In this document: in pieces, positions 1-11,100 of the stretch
Numbering within the stretch: position 1 is the stretch's first letter
Layout: every line of letters starts with the position of its first letter
Source: Tipula vernalis
Lineage: Eukaryota; Arthropoda; Insecta; Diptera; Tipulidae
Assembly: GCA_958295665.1 (NCBI GenBank)
Contig: OY282558.1
Location: 45,012,389-45,076,388 of the forward strand
DNA length: 64,000 nucleotides
Direction: 5' to 3'
Program-made: the position numbers and the translations under genes
The notes under the pieces: model-generated
What the model was told of the DNA's origin: nothing
Databases searched by the model: none
What the model saw: the letters and a program-made list of their open reading frames with translations, nothing else

Positions 1-1427
1 CGCAATGAGATATCACAATCAGATCGAGAGTACGTATCTAGACATCTGGAGCTCCAAGTATCGCTCGCCTTCTTGCAAAACCGGCTTTTACCAGTAAATA
101 CAGTGTGCTTACAAAATGGAAGCTCGGGGTTTTAGGGAGCAGGACGGTTATAAAAAAAGGTTTGTGGAACTTATGAGAATTTTTCAAGCGCTTCTCATAC
201 GAATTGCTTCTAAAAAATTGAAATCGAATTTGCTGCTCTTGTAAGATCTATTTGTCCAATTCGAATACTGAGATTCTTGTTCAACAAAATTAGTAAGTGA
301 CTCGCACGCACTACTTTTTGGAAGTAAAGGCACGGTTGATGCGAATTTATAACATGGTTATTATTACAAACTTGAGCTTTCAGTCAAACAGAACAAAATC
401 TCTTTAGATATATTCGAATTTAATTTGAACTTTCAATTTCACTTTTTTGTACAAAAATAGTTGGTCAATATTTTAAACAAAAGAACCAAATTCTCAATTC
501 CCTACATTAGATCATTAACTATGTTTAGCAAAGTAGTATTTCTACAGTGTTATTTTCCCTAAAAGTCCATTATGAAAACTAGACTTTTCCAGATGTTTTT
601 ATATTTTGAGTTGTACGAGTATAATTTTTCCAAAGGATTTATATTTTATTGATTATATTTTTGCTTGAGGGCAATCATTATTGAAAGAAATATTGTAAAA
701 TGAAAAATCGTCTGGTCTCAACAGAGTAAAGATCTGAAATACAAAAAATTCGCCAGTTTCATGTAGTTACTGTGAGATAAAAATAAATACGGTAGTGAGA
801 CATTAATGAAGATTGATTAGTGGATTCATTAAGTTTGACATTTCTTTCAAAACTTTCCAAACGAGAACTTGAGTAAAAAAAGCCAACGTACTAATGTACC
901 AACATTCAAGCAATAATGAAAACATCTTAAAACAATTTTAATACGTACAAAATAGAATGAGATTAAAATCATGTAAAATCTAAAATTAAAATTATTTGAG
1001 CATTTTTAATTAGATATAAGACAATTATTTAAGAAACAATATAATATAATAAAAGCACAAATTACAAAACAACCGATTATTTCTTTCACCAAAAGAAAAA
1101 TTGTTTTTAATATCATTTTTATGATTTTTCAACACTCAAGAAGATGGGAAAACACTAACAGAAGACGAAGAAGAGTCAGGTTTTTTTTTTTGGGGGGAAG
1201 TCATAAAATAGTTTAAAAACCATAAAAATAATATTTTATTTGTCATAAAAGCTTTTTGTTTACTCGACTTTTGTTTTGTGATCAACTTAATAAAATTTTT
1301 TGTTGGTTTTTTTGTAATCACATTTAAAATTAATAAAAAACAAAAAAAAAAAACGAAATAAATAAATAAAATAAAATCATAAATCAAACCAGAAAGTAAT
1401 TGAGTAAGTAATTTTTTCGTGTCATAC
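1..1427. other. Ca-beta intron, left edge of window
   Basis: AT-rich DNA downstream (minus strand) of the last visible Ca-beta exon. No further exon with convincing splice sites is visible. Plus-strand frame 1 from base 1 to about 108 stays open for 35 codons and reads like coding sequence (it contains SQSDREYVSRHLELQ), but it matches no family I recognise. A minus-strand open frame at 1136-1387 ends in a serine-rich stretch, has no acceptor site at a suitable place, and is treated as chance. Confidence 0.5.
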
Positions 1428-1545
1428 CAGGTGTTGGGGGTGTGCTACCTCGTGATGGTTCCGCACCTGGTACTCCTTGGCCACCTAAATTTCCGCTAGA
1501 TGATCCTTTTGTTGCGTACAGTCGTGTTGATCGTGCTGCCGAATT
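1428..1545 (-). CDS. Ca-beta: Ca-beta exon 3' of the SH3 exon (HOOK/linker region, partial gene)
   Basis: Internal coding exon of the calcium-channel beta subunit. Read on the minus strand, the acceptor TTTTAG lies just before 1545 and the donor is CTG|GTATGA after 1428. The 118-nt exon is entered in phase 0 and left in phase 1. It encodes about 39 residues starting NSAARSTRLYATKGSSS and ending near RGSTPPTPG. In beta subunits the SH3 core is followed by a variable serine/glycine/proline-rich HOOK segment before the GK domain, and this composition and position fit that. The following exons are not in this window. The gene symbol rests on the adjacent SH3 exon. Confidence 0.8.
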
Positions 1546-1611
1546 CTAAAATTTTAATATAGATAAGATATAACAAAATCTGATCTTTGATTTAGATATG
1601 TTTTAATTTAC

Positions 1612-1950
1612 CTGCATCCTAATATGTTCTAACTTAACGGGACTTGGTATAAAACCAACATCACAGCCTTCTTTAACCAATCGTCCGATCCACCAATTAT
1701 TGTCATATTTCTCTTTAATGTGCAAAAAATCGCGCACATCAAATGACACAGCACTTCCGTGCACCGGTGAATCATCGTCGAGACTACCATCGTATGATAC
1801 ATTTGTACGGACGGCAAATGCAACTGGTTTACCGCGTGCCTTTTCTAATTGTCCTAAAGCTTGCCGCTCCTTTTCACGCCGAAGCGATTCTTTTTCCTCG
1901 TCCAGCGACAGATCGGATGATGGTTGTGAAAAATTTGAATCTGCTGAACC
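1612..1950 (-). CDS. Ca-beta: Ca-beta common SH3-domain exon (voltage-gated Ca2+ channel beta subunit, partial gene)
   Basis: This is the exon that identifies the gene. The acceptor TTACATTCGCAG precedes 1950, and the donor CAG|GTAAAT follows 1612. It has 339 nt, 113 codons, phase 0 at both ends. It opens [19 protein letters not shown], continues through an E/R-rich helix ([17 protein letters not shown]), then carries the family's SH3 signature: [49 protein letters not shown] and [11 protein letters not shown]. Known beta subunits are cytoplasmic SH3-GK proteins that bind the alpha-1 pore subunit and control its surface delivery and gating. All candidate first exons upstream end in phase 0 and can join here. 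The GK domain is outside the window. Confidence 0.96.
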
Positions 1951-2669
1951 CTGCGAATGTAAAAGATAAAAAACATTTTTTTTTTTTGTAGATTTTTGTT
2001 AATTTCACTATCATTAATAATTTGTTTTAAATTAATTATGCTATTGTTACAGAATCGATGCCAATTTGGCACAAACTATACAGTATTTGGAAATATGTAA
2101 TATTTTTTATTTATTTTTTTGGCAAACATATTATTCCATAAGACGACCTTAACATATTTTGTATGCATCATTAACAAACCAAATCAAAAATATTTTATCA
2201 CTGTTAGGTCAATAAAATTCACCCTTATACAATTTGAATGAATCCAGCAGAACCAAGGCGAAAATAAAAATCGATGGTAAAAGTGTTTGATGATTGGGGA
2301 CTACACATAAATAAACATGTTCCCTTACTTAAATATTATGTGTGTGTATATGTTCATAGACACGCTATAAATAAATCATCAAATTCAAAACTAAACAATC
2401 CGCATTCTTAATCAGCTGTTTTATATCAATGAACGTGATAAGGACGTTTTATACATTAAATAAAATTATTTGCAAGCACTAAAGGAAACTTTTTTTGTTT
2501 TATGTAATAAAAAATTATTTTCAGTGAATTATGTCATCGAAATTAAAAACCAACCACTCAAGAGGGATGAAAAAAATGTATTTTCGTCTATGTAATAATA
2601 TTAAAGTAAATATCTAAGTATAACTAGTTTTGTATTATATGTATGTATGTATGCGTGCATATGCCAAAC
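1951..2669 (-). other. Ca-beta intron
   Basis: AT-rich intron between the nearest alternative first exon and the SH3 exon, with an obvious polypyrimidine tract and CAG acceptor at its 3' end (1951-1990 on the minus strand). No other feature seen. Confidence 0.75.
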
Positions 2670-2873
2670 CTGTGTAAATAATTTATTGTATCCACTTTGA
2701 TAAGCACCGTAGCCTATGCCAAGATTACCAATTCGCGACTCACGATGTTGCGATGACTGGTGCTGTTGTTGTTGCTGTTGTGTTTGTGGCTGTTGATTAT
2801 TGTGATGATTGTTATGGTTGTTATTGTGCCCCCCTGAAATAGATGGGGCATCTAATGTGGCTCTTTGAACCAT
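2670..2873 (-). CDS. Ca-beta: Ca-beta alternative first coding exon with poly-N/H and poly-Q tract
   Basis: From the ATG at 2873 the exon encodes 68 residues beginning MVQRATLDAPSISGG, followed by an N/H-rich run, a poly-Q run (about residues 28-37) and SQHRESRIGNLGIGYGAY, ending NKLFTQ at a CAG|GTTTGG donor in phase 0. It can therefore splice directly onto GSADS of the SH3 exon. The donor is weaker than GTAAGT. The reading frame stays open upstream of this ATG for about 55 codons (to a TAA near 3040) without another ATG. No polypyrimidine acceptor is visible there, so I place the start at the ATG with a good Kozak context (GGCCGATGG). A longer internal exon cannot be excluded. Poly-Q runs are common in dipteran neuronal genes. 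Confidence 0.8.
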
Positions 2874-4783
2874 CGGCCGATCTGGCCTCAAATCTTCTTC
2901 TCTTCCGGATATTTTGAATTTTTTATTTGGGTTAACAAAAAATTTGGATTTTGTTTTGGAAATAAATTTAGGTACGCTTTTTGAATAATGTGAAATGGAA
3001 CGAGCTTTACCGAATTTTCCGTATAAAAATATTTACACACGTCAACAATCAAATATTTTACACATAATTTAATTTTTTTTTTTTTTTTTAGATTAACACT
3101 TATACGATTTCACACAATATAAAAATCAAGCATAAATAAATTATAATAATAAGATAAATAAATGAAATAAAATTATACAAAATGATATAAATAAATGAAT
3201 TTTCCAATCTGTCAAATTTGAATTTTCATTTTTTGTTTTATTTATTGGGAATAGGCCTACGCGAATGCTTATATATGGACAACAAATGGGGCAATTGCTA
3301 GCAACAAATATAAAGAAATTTCAATATTTTAATACAGAAATTTAATTTAATTCTGAATATTGGGGAAAATTTGTATAAAGGATGGAAAAAAATCAATGGT
3401 GGAAATTTATTTTTGACAGTAGGAAAACTTTTTTTTTTTTTTTCGTATGAAAATTAAATAAAGCACAAAAAGCTCAGCTGCCTATATTTTTGGTAAATCA
3501 CCATCACAAAAAAAAGTTCACTAATTTATTATCAAATATTCGAAAGTTTTCCTCGTTTTCCACACAAAATATCTGTATATTCCATTCAATATGCGATATT
3601 TTTTGTTTTTTGATTTTTTTTTTTTGGAAAATCACTTTGCAATTTTTCACTTAACTAAAAAAAAATTTATATAAAACACAACAACAACACAGCTTTTTGT
3701 TTAATGTAGAAAACTACTTTGCCAAATTTCGATTTTCCATCTACACAAATACAAACACATATACAAACACACATACACAGTTGGAATGCGAATTAAAATT
3801 AATAATTGTTCATCACACAATACACACAGTAGGTTACAATACACACAGTAGTACCTCACACGCACTGAAATTTTATAATTTTTTATTAAATAAAATTAAT
3901 TAATTAATATTAGAAATAAATAGTTTTGTATATTTTCCGAAAATTTTCTTATTTATTTTATTGTGTTTACTGTACTGTTAAAATAAAATAAAACAACAAC
4001 AATTGAAGTACAATTTTTTTCCCTATATGTACAAATAAATTCTCTGTACGAATGCGCGTTCCAATATTTTTATTTTTCCAAAAACAAAAAAAAAACAAAA
4101 AAACGAACAAAATGTGAAAGAAAATTGTTTATGAAAACTATTCTGTCAATGGAGGCGCCCGGTCTGTGCATGTATTGTGTATGGTATATGGGAAAATTTT
4201 AAGTTTCCACGATGCGCTGTACACAAATTTTTATGCTATTATACAGTAAGGCACAAGACAAACAGTTTAATAATATGCCAAACAAATAATTTCGGTGATT
4301 GATATAAACGTTAACAAATTTTATATATTTATACGTTTTGTTATTATTTTTCATTAAAGCCCATTTATCAAATTTTTGCCAAACTTTTTTAATTAACTGT
4401 ATGTTGACGCAGGCAAGTAATGTTGATATATGTACCTTGTACATGTATAAAATAAATTTTAAAAAAAACCACACACAAATCTACATTTTGGAACGCATGC
4501 GTTTCACCAAATCGACGTCGCCATTTCCAATTCGACATTTATGTTTCCAGTGTGTGTGTGAGAAGGAAAATCGGCTGATTGATGATAATATAAACATGGC
4601 AAAACAAAAAAAAAAAATATAATTCGATGAAAACAGCGGGGAAAAATTATGATTTTTATCTATGTATTTATAAACAAATAGAACATACACACTGTGAAAT
4701 GTGAAATTTTTATGTATGAAAAAGTAATTCGACTAGTGTACACGGCATGGAAAATAGCGCTACAATCACAAACTATATCTTAC
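2874..4783. other. Ca-beta 5' region / intron with simple repeats
   Basis: AT-rich DNA with long T and A runs (for example 3069-3088, 3427-3443, 3620-3634). CA/TA-rich simple sequence lies at about 3737-3860, including a duplicated ACACACAGTAG motif near 3823 and 3841. It probably holds the 5' UTR and promoter of the 2670-2873 exon. No gene seen. Confidence 0.5.
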
Positions 4784-4861
4784 CCGTCGAGTTCGTACGA
4801 ATGGTGATTTATAGGTAACGATATGCCTCGGAGCCTTATGCATTTTCTTTACATTTGCCAT
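4784..4861 (-). CDS. Ca-beta: Ca-beta alternative first coding exon, short basic N-terminus (type 1)
   Basis: The ATG at 4861 opens 26 codons, beginning MANVKKMHKAPRHIV and ending FVRTRR, with the donor CGG|GTAAGA. Phase is 0, compatible with the SH3 exon. The encoded peptide is strongly basic. It resembles the first exon at 16373-16453 (shared KKM near the start, a PR pair, a YK pair and a terminal RxRR before the splice site), which suggests the two are duplicated first exons. Beta-subunit genes are known to use alternative N-termini that alter membrane targeting and gating. That this N-terminus has such a role is inference from its composition and position. Confidence 0.75.
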
Positions 4862-5490
4862 TTTCGATCGCGCACGTCACTAATTCCAAACTGGATATCA
4901 ATAATATTTAATGTATAAACAAATCACGTATCACTCACACAAACATGCACAAATTTATTTTTAAAACATAATTTTCCAAAAAAAAAATTTCACCCAGAAT
5001 TGTGATAAAAATAATTTATCCATTCGTGGTGAGCAGAAGAGAATGACTGACGCGGCCGATCGAGAATTCTATTTTCATGTTTTTCATGATCATTTTTGCG
5101 TAAAAGAAAATAAAAGAAAATTGAAAAAACGTTTTATTTGCTTTTATTTAAATTTGTGCGGGCTATTCATGATTTGTGTATATGTAAACAGATGAATCAT
5201 TTTATTCAGATATTTACAATATAAACATTAAACTGGAAACGTGTTTAACTATATTGGTTGATGAAAATAAAATGTTTTGTCAGGAGATGCCAAGGAACCT
5301 TATCACAGCTGCGAGAAATACAAATTGTATCACATAATCTACTCTATCAATATTGTAACAATAAAATTTAACATACAAATTGTATCACATAATCTACTCT
5401 ATCAATATTGTAACAATAAAATTTAACAATCGTTTGTCACGATTACAATGGTTCGTACCTCTAATAATAGGTTTTGGAACCTGTAGTAGT
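4862..5490. other. Upstream/intronic DNA with a perfect 55-bp tandem duplication
   Basis: It probably contains the 5' UTR and promoter of the preceding first exon. No gene. It includes the tandem duplication at 5319-5428 (listed separately) and the 8-bp left target duplication of the hAT element at 5483-5490. Confidence 0.5.
5319..5428. repeat. Perfect 2 x 55-bp tandem duplication
   Basis: Two adjacent copies (5319-5373 and 5374-5428) of a unit starting TACAAATTGTATCACATAAT are identical throughout. The lack of divergence indicates a very recent event or an assembly artefact. Confidence 0.9.
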
Positions 5491-7900
5491 CAGTGCCCGC
5501 TCGAGATTTCTGAGCGCCCTGCGCGGGATTTATTGAACCGCCTTTTTTTAAACAAAGAAATGAACACTGAAATTGACTGAGATTTAGCAAAGCGGATCTA
5601 CCAAATTTTTTGTGTTTAGTCGTAATTATGTCAACCTCAGTTATAGTTAACCGTGTTACGTATTTTATAGTTTAAAGTACCTATACCCAAGTTCTATTAA
5701 AGTATGGGGCGGGGGAATAGAACGGGTAATTTTCCCGGGTCCCCAATACTAATTGCTCCCAAATTGATACCTTTTTTAAACCCCATAACCTTTAACGTAT
5801 TATTAATATATGTAGTTTTTGACTGACATCAGGGCAAATTCTCAATCGTCTAGCAAGCAAGCAATTTTCATATGAACCAAAAAAAATTTGGTCAAATATT
5901 AAATTGAAATTAAAATTTGCTTCGAAGCGAAATTTGAGGAAAAATTGGTCGAACTGTGGAAAAGTTTAAAAGACCCAATATGATTCAATAAGCAGTATCG
6001 ATCAACATTTGACATTCTCTAAAAGTCAAAGAAATGATTCCGTGATGATGCCTATTTTTTGTTCAATAAATCTGTAAAGAATTAAAACTCGTCACCAGAT
6101 GCGATTTGTCATAATGTCTTTGGTCCTGATGAATATAAGCCCGAATTATATGGAAACTTCTAGTGGAAAACATAGCATTCCATAATTAATGCCATGAAAA
6201 ATTGGTTTTGTTAAAATTAAAATAGGAGTAATTTTGTAAATTATATGCTTAACACAATACTTTACAAGCTAAACTCGTTTTGCCAAGCAGCAGTGTTTCG
6301 ATAATATTAGGACTCCGACAGTTTATTAGGACTATTTTTGAAACGAAATTCTGAATCTTCTTATTTGAATTTCTGTTGAAATGATATCCTAGCTTAAGTG
6401 TTCAAATTATCGTTAGAATAGTAATAGGGAATTGGTTAAAAGGAGAGATTAAAATCGATTTGAGATAGGGATGGCAGATTTCTTCAGATTGATCCATTTA
6501 TTGATAATTTTAAAATTTTAGTTATTTACTTTATCCTTACGCGATGAAGATTCTCGAACATTCGGTTGATTCGTGGTAATGACTGTCTTATAAGTCAAAA
6601 TCTTTACAACTGAAAAAATGTATTTTTATCGAGTATATCGCGAACGCAATACCTTAAATATAAAGTTAAGTTGAGTTTAATATTGGACCCTACAATTTTA
6701 ATTTGTTGCGTACCTCGGAACGTGTAAATCAAATGTTATAGCTGTAAAAGAGTAACACCTCCCTTTTTGCAATGTTTGTGTGCTACTCCGATTTTTTGAG
6801 AGCAGTAAACATTTTGTGATCAAAGTCTAAATCAACAAATTTTAAACATATGTAATTATTGTTCAATATATGCCATCAAGTTAATATTGTAACCTATTTC
6901 AAATATTTAATTTAATTTTATAAAGTGAAACCTGGTCACAAAGGCCCTACACTACTGGCAACAAATGGATACAGCACAACACTCTATCCAACAAATTTCA
7001 CTATTTTTTGGAATATTATGGGCAAAATGCTTCGTTTTTTGGCCTATGAACATCCTATTTACCATCGGATCCAAATAAGTTAATGTTTGTTTCCTCGCTG
7101 ACCAATATGTTTCTCTATTTTTTTAAATCGAATATTCTAATCGAATTCTTACGAAATGTAATGAATACTATTTTCAAGATGTAACTCTTTCTAACATCAA
7201 CAAATATTTTAAAAGGGTGCATATTGACCAATTTGAATATTAGACTTTAAAGAATTTGCGACCGAATTCTGCGAAAGCCCCAAAACTGGAGCTCTCAATT
7301 TTTGAATCAGCATTCTTACCTGTGGTTAATAATCGACGTATCACCGCATCATTATATCAAATTTCTATGAACTACAACGTATCTTTTTCAATAAATACCA
7401 ATTGTTCATTTTAAACAAAGAAAATCAAAAACAATTTAAAGAATAAATGAAGCATTCCTAATTATTTTTTCACTCTTATTTGACGTTTTCACCTATTTCA
7501 GGAGATTCTACAAATACGCAAATGATATGAACTACCATCGAAATCAATTTGGTGGTACTAGAACGAAGTACAACTACTACACAATAGATGTCCCATCAAT
7601 GAATCGAAAGGGTATTATTACTGAATATAGATTAATTGTTTTATTTAATTGATATTGCTAATTTTTTGATCAAGACTGTATATTTGGACGACCTAATATT
7701 TATTTCATCAAGTTCTTTAACTTCTAAACAAGGTTGTATTTGTTCTATGGTGACTTCAAAAATGTCTATGTTTTGAAATAAATTTACGATCATGAGATAA
7801 ATTGGACGCTCACAATACATTTGCGCTTAAAGTTTAGCGCCCTTAAAAATGTTGCGCCCTGCGCGAACGCACAGTTTGCATACACCTCGAGCCGGCCCTG
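5491..7900 (+). mobile_element. hAT-type DNA transposon relic with 8-bp target duplication
   Basis: The left end reads CAGTGCCCGCTCGAG at 5491. The reverse complement of the right end reads CAGGGCCGGCTCGAG at 7900. Both ends also contain a GCGCCCTGCGCG motif just inside. The flanks are identical 8-bp direct repeats GTAGTAGT (5483-5490 and 7901-7908). Ends starting CAG and 8-bp duplications are hAT hallmarks. The 2410-bp interior is AT-rich. I find no intact transposase frame, only short possible fragments (for example around 7500-7620). It is either a decayed autonomous copy or a non-autonomous derivative. It sits in the Ca-beta 5' region. Confidence 0.85.
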
Positions 7901-9367
7901 GTAGTAGTTGATCCAACAGGGAAAATATCAAACAGGCATCATGTACATTGCTGTAGAGACAAAAAAAAATTTTGAAACCAACGTTATAATAACTGAATCG
8001 TATTAACTGAAAATCGCAGAATTTTAACTGTAAAAGTTCACGCTCCCTCATCAAATTTTAATAATGTTTAATTTGTCTTGAAATTCTACGGTCTTAAGTT
8101 AGATTAAGTTTATGCGTAGTTGGTTGATGCTAATACAGTTGGTAGCAAGGCTATAACAATTATACTTCACTAGAAGTTTGACTAAATAATTTTCAAAAAA
8201 ATTTTAAATTTTGTAGTTATTGACAATATCAACATACACTTTTGACACCTACGCCGATTTTGAACTTTGGCCGATAGCCACTCTAGGTTGATTATTATTT
8301 ATTAAACAGATAATATAATTAAAACAAAATATTTAATCAAACTTTTTCTTCCATTACACATTTTTAATCAAGGTGTTCATTTAATAAATTAAAATTTTAA
8401 GAATTTTAACTTCATAAAAATTAATTAAATTTTCTAAAACTAAATTGGATTTCCCTAGAAAAGACCCTTTACATTTTAGTTATCATTGTTAGGATTTAGC
8501 AATATCTGGATCTTTTACCCTACGACGAAGATCTTTCAGCAATTAATTGTTCGAATCGAATTTTGTGTTAAGAAGCCTAGCCGACAAATCATAATCCAAG
8601 GTGAGATTATTCCCTTAAACATATTATGAGTGCTGTTGTATGGCCGGACCGCATACTTATAAAGGAATTCAATTTCATCCAATAAAGACGAAATTGTCAG
8701 AGAAGCCGCCAGCTCCATCAATGGATACCGTAAACAAATCAACGCGTAAAAAACTGTTGATCTAAACAGCAATTTTTTATATTTTCAAAATGTTCGCAGC
8801 ATTGCCTCAAGAATTGCTGAGTTTTATCGCTTTGTCATCGCTTCTATGTATCAGTATATACATGTATTTTCCTGCGGACTACAAGTGGGGTCAATACAAG
8901 TGGGAGAGGCATACTGATAGCTCTTCATTTGTCTGTTGTAAGCGTGGATGTTGACAGTGATCGAAACAATAGAACTTTTATGTGAAGGTGAATATTTTCA
9001 AGAATTTGTTTTACATTATTGGCTTTACATTCGACCGAGGTGGAAGTTTATCTGAAGTTTATTTGACATATAGAAACTGCTGGTGTAATAAGATTTCCAA
9101 ACTCAACTTCTACCAAAGGTTAAATGGCTGGTCGATAATGATGTAAACTGTTATCTATCTGTATAGATTTGTCGTATGGTCTTGTTCAGACTAATAATGA
9201 ACTAACAATCAACTATAATGAAACAATTCTGAATTTTTTTTCGCAAATTCATCTATGTAAGATACATGTGACGCCAATTCCATACATCATCAACGATGTA
9301 ACCATAAATTAATGGAAGTCAATTGTACGGATATCAAGATCTATTAGAAGCTATACATGAAAATTGA
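7901..9367. other. AT-rich intronic DNA, nothing recognised
   Basis: A minus-strand open frame of 78 codons at 8536-8772 has no recognisable motifs. No TIRs, tandem repeats or splice-compatible exons stand out. Confidence 0.4.
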
Positions 9368-9568
9368 ACATTTATAAGTACAAAAATTGATTCACTAATT
9401 AATACGGTTGATAAAGTGGTTGCCGAACAACAACAACCTGGAAAACAGATGCAAACAACTGATGCAAATGATTTCTTTATTACAGGAATGTCAAAACAAA
9501 TCGAACATTTACAAGTTGTTAGAAAGATAGCCAGCTTAATTGCAATTAAGCAAAACCCATGGGTTTGA
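9368..9568 (+). pseudogene. Open fragment resembling a MADF/BESS-protein C-terminus
   Basis: A 66-codon plus-strand frame between stops. It contains KIDSLINTVDKVVAEQQQ and then DANDFFITGMSKQIEHL followed by a basic/hydrophobic stretch ending NPWV. The layout (acidic-aromatic DxxDFF, then amphipathic residues) recalls the BESS motif found at the C-terminus of insect MADF transcription-factor-like proteins, some of which are carried by PIF/Harbinger transposons. There is no upstream ATG in frame and no neighbouring MADF domain was recognised, so this is at best a fragment. The family call is weak. Confidence 0.25.
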
Positions 9569-10293
9569 TATGGAAACTTTTGATTTTTGTTATTCTAACT
9601 TGTGTAAAGATAAAAAATTTTTTTAGAGAAATGCATCATTTTGGGTTAGATTTGTATCATGTAATCGAAAATCGGATTTTTTTGGATAAGTACCAAGATA
9701 ACGGCCCTAAACAAACTTTCAAACGTCATTGCGAATAGCTGATCACACAACAATGTTATTTTTGCACAAATACAAATAAATCAGTGCCCATAAAAATTAG
9801 ATCAATGAACGACACCAATAAACTACGTCAAAAGGCGGTAAATGAGAATATAAACAACAATAAATCAGATGATTAATGATGCTGCCAACCAACACAATTT
9901 AACCAAGCTGGGAGCTCCTTTGAATGCATAATTACTACTTAATTTATTTTTGAATCCATATTTTCATAACAAAATTACAAAATATCGGGTTTGATGGTAA
10001 GGCCTTAGAGGAATATATACAAATGGAATGGAAAGTGCTAAATAACAAACGGCGTACCCCAAGGCTCTATTTTGGAGCACCTATGCTATTTCCTATCCTG
10101 CACTTAATGTCAATGACAACTGTCATCAATTAAAGGCACAAATGGAAACAGATATGTGCCTGGTCAGTGATTGGCTGTTATGTCGCTCAGAACAACTGAA
10201 TGAAAAAAATCAAGCTTTTTAATCTTTTCGTGGAAACAAATACGGATATTTTTGATTCCATAAACTTTCTAGGTAAAACAATCTATCGTTCTG

Positions 10294-10946
10294 GGGGTCA
10301 ATTCTCGTTATGTGAAGAAACCTAATGAAAAAAAATGTTTCCATTTTGTTTTCATCAAGTCTTTTTCATTTATAACATTTCACACAACGACAATAAGCGA
10401 TTCTCGATGTCCAAATGAAAAAAAATCGCGAAACAACACTAAATAAGTTGTTTTCATAGTAAGCTACACTGTAAACTGACATTCTATCGAGTTTCATATA
10501 GATTTCCGCTAGATGATATAGCAATTGGTTTAAATATTAGCTAAATAAATGATAAAGTAGATTTAGATAATCAGTTTTCGTCATTGCCTGTCAAAATATA
10601 AAAGAAATTATAAAAATGACCAAATTATTTATAAAATTTAACAAAATTAATTATTTGGAGGCTTTTCTTAAATAAACGGAATAGTTTTTAACATATTTAC
10701 TTATAAATTAGGCTTAAACTGAGTTTCAATGCACATTTAATGCGAAATATACAAATTTAGTTTTTATAGAATTTTATTTCCATATTTATGATGTTCTCAC
10801 CGCCAAAATGGTCGGTGAGAAAGTTTTATTCATATGAAAAGATTTTGACGTCATTTTTTTCCTTCTCAAAGAACATGAATCGGAAATGTGTATTTCTCAC
10901 TGAAAATACTTTTCATTATACTTTTCACGGAACGAGAATTGACCCC
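10294..10946. mobile_element. 653-bp MITE with GGGGTCAATTCTCGTT ends
   Basis: Imperfect terminal inverted repeats of about 35 bp start GGGGTCAATTCTCGTT at both ends. CTG follows on the right and precedes on the left (10291-10293 and 10947-10949), a possible 3-bp target duplication. There is no coding capacity. It contains a small internal hairpin near 10793-10822 (TTCTCACCG/CGGTGAGAA). It lies inside the jockey RT fragment. The superfamily is not certain: a 3-bp duplication fits PIF/Harbinger only loosely because the site is not TWA. Confidence 0.75.
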
Positions 10947-11100
10947 CTGAGCAGGTAAACTATCTTGGCTTACGTATTTCACAACAATTATCATGGTCGC
11001 AATATGCAGATTATATAAAATCTAAAATACCACCTTTTATCGGTCTTCTAAAGGAATGTTAACGCTATTTGAACCCTATAGTTAAGCAAAATGTAAGTTA

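Noticed and set aside
1..108. Plus-strand open frame as a gene fragment
   Set aside because: Only 35 codons, truncated by the window edge, no recognisable motif; noted in the left-edge entry only.
1136..1387. Minus-strand 83-codon frame as a further Ca-beta exon
   Set aside because: Mostly poly-T derived hydrophobic residues; no acceptor at a useful position and phase 1 continuation from the 1428 donor is not supported.
8536..8772. 78-codon minus-strand frame
   Set aside because: No motif, no splice context, and its length is expected by chance over 64 kb.
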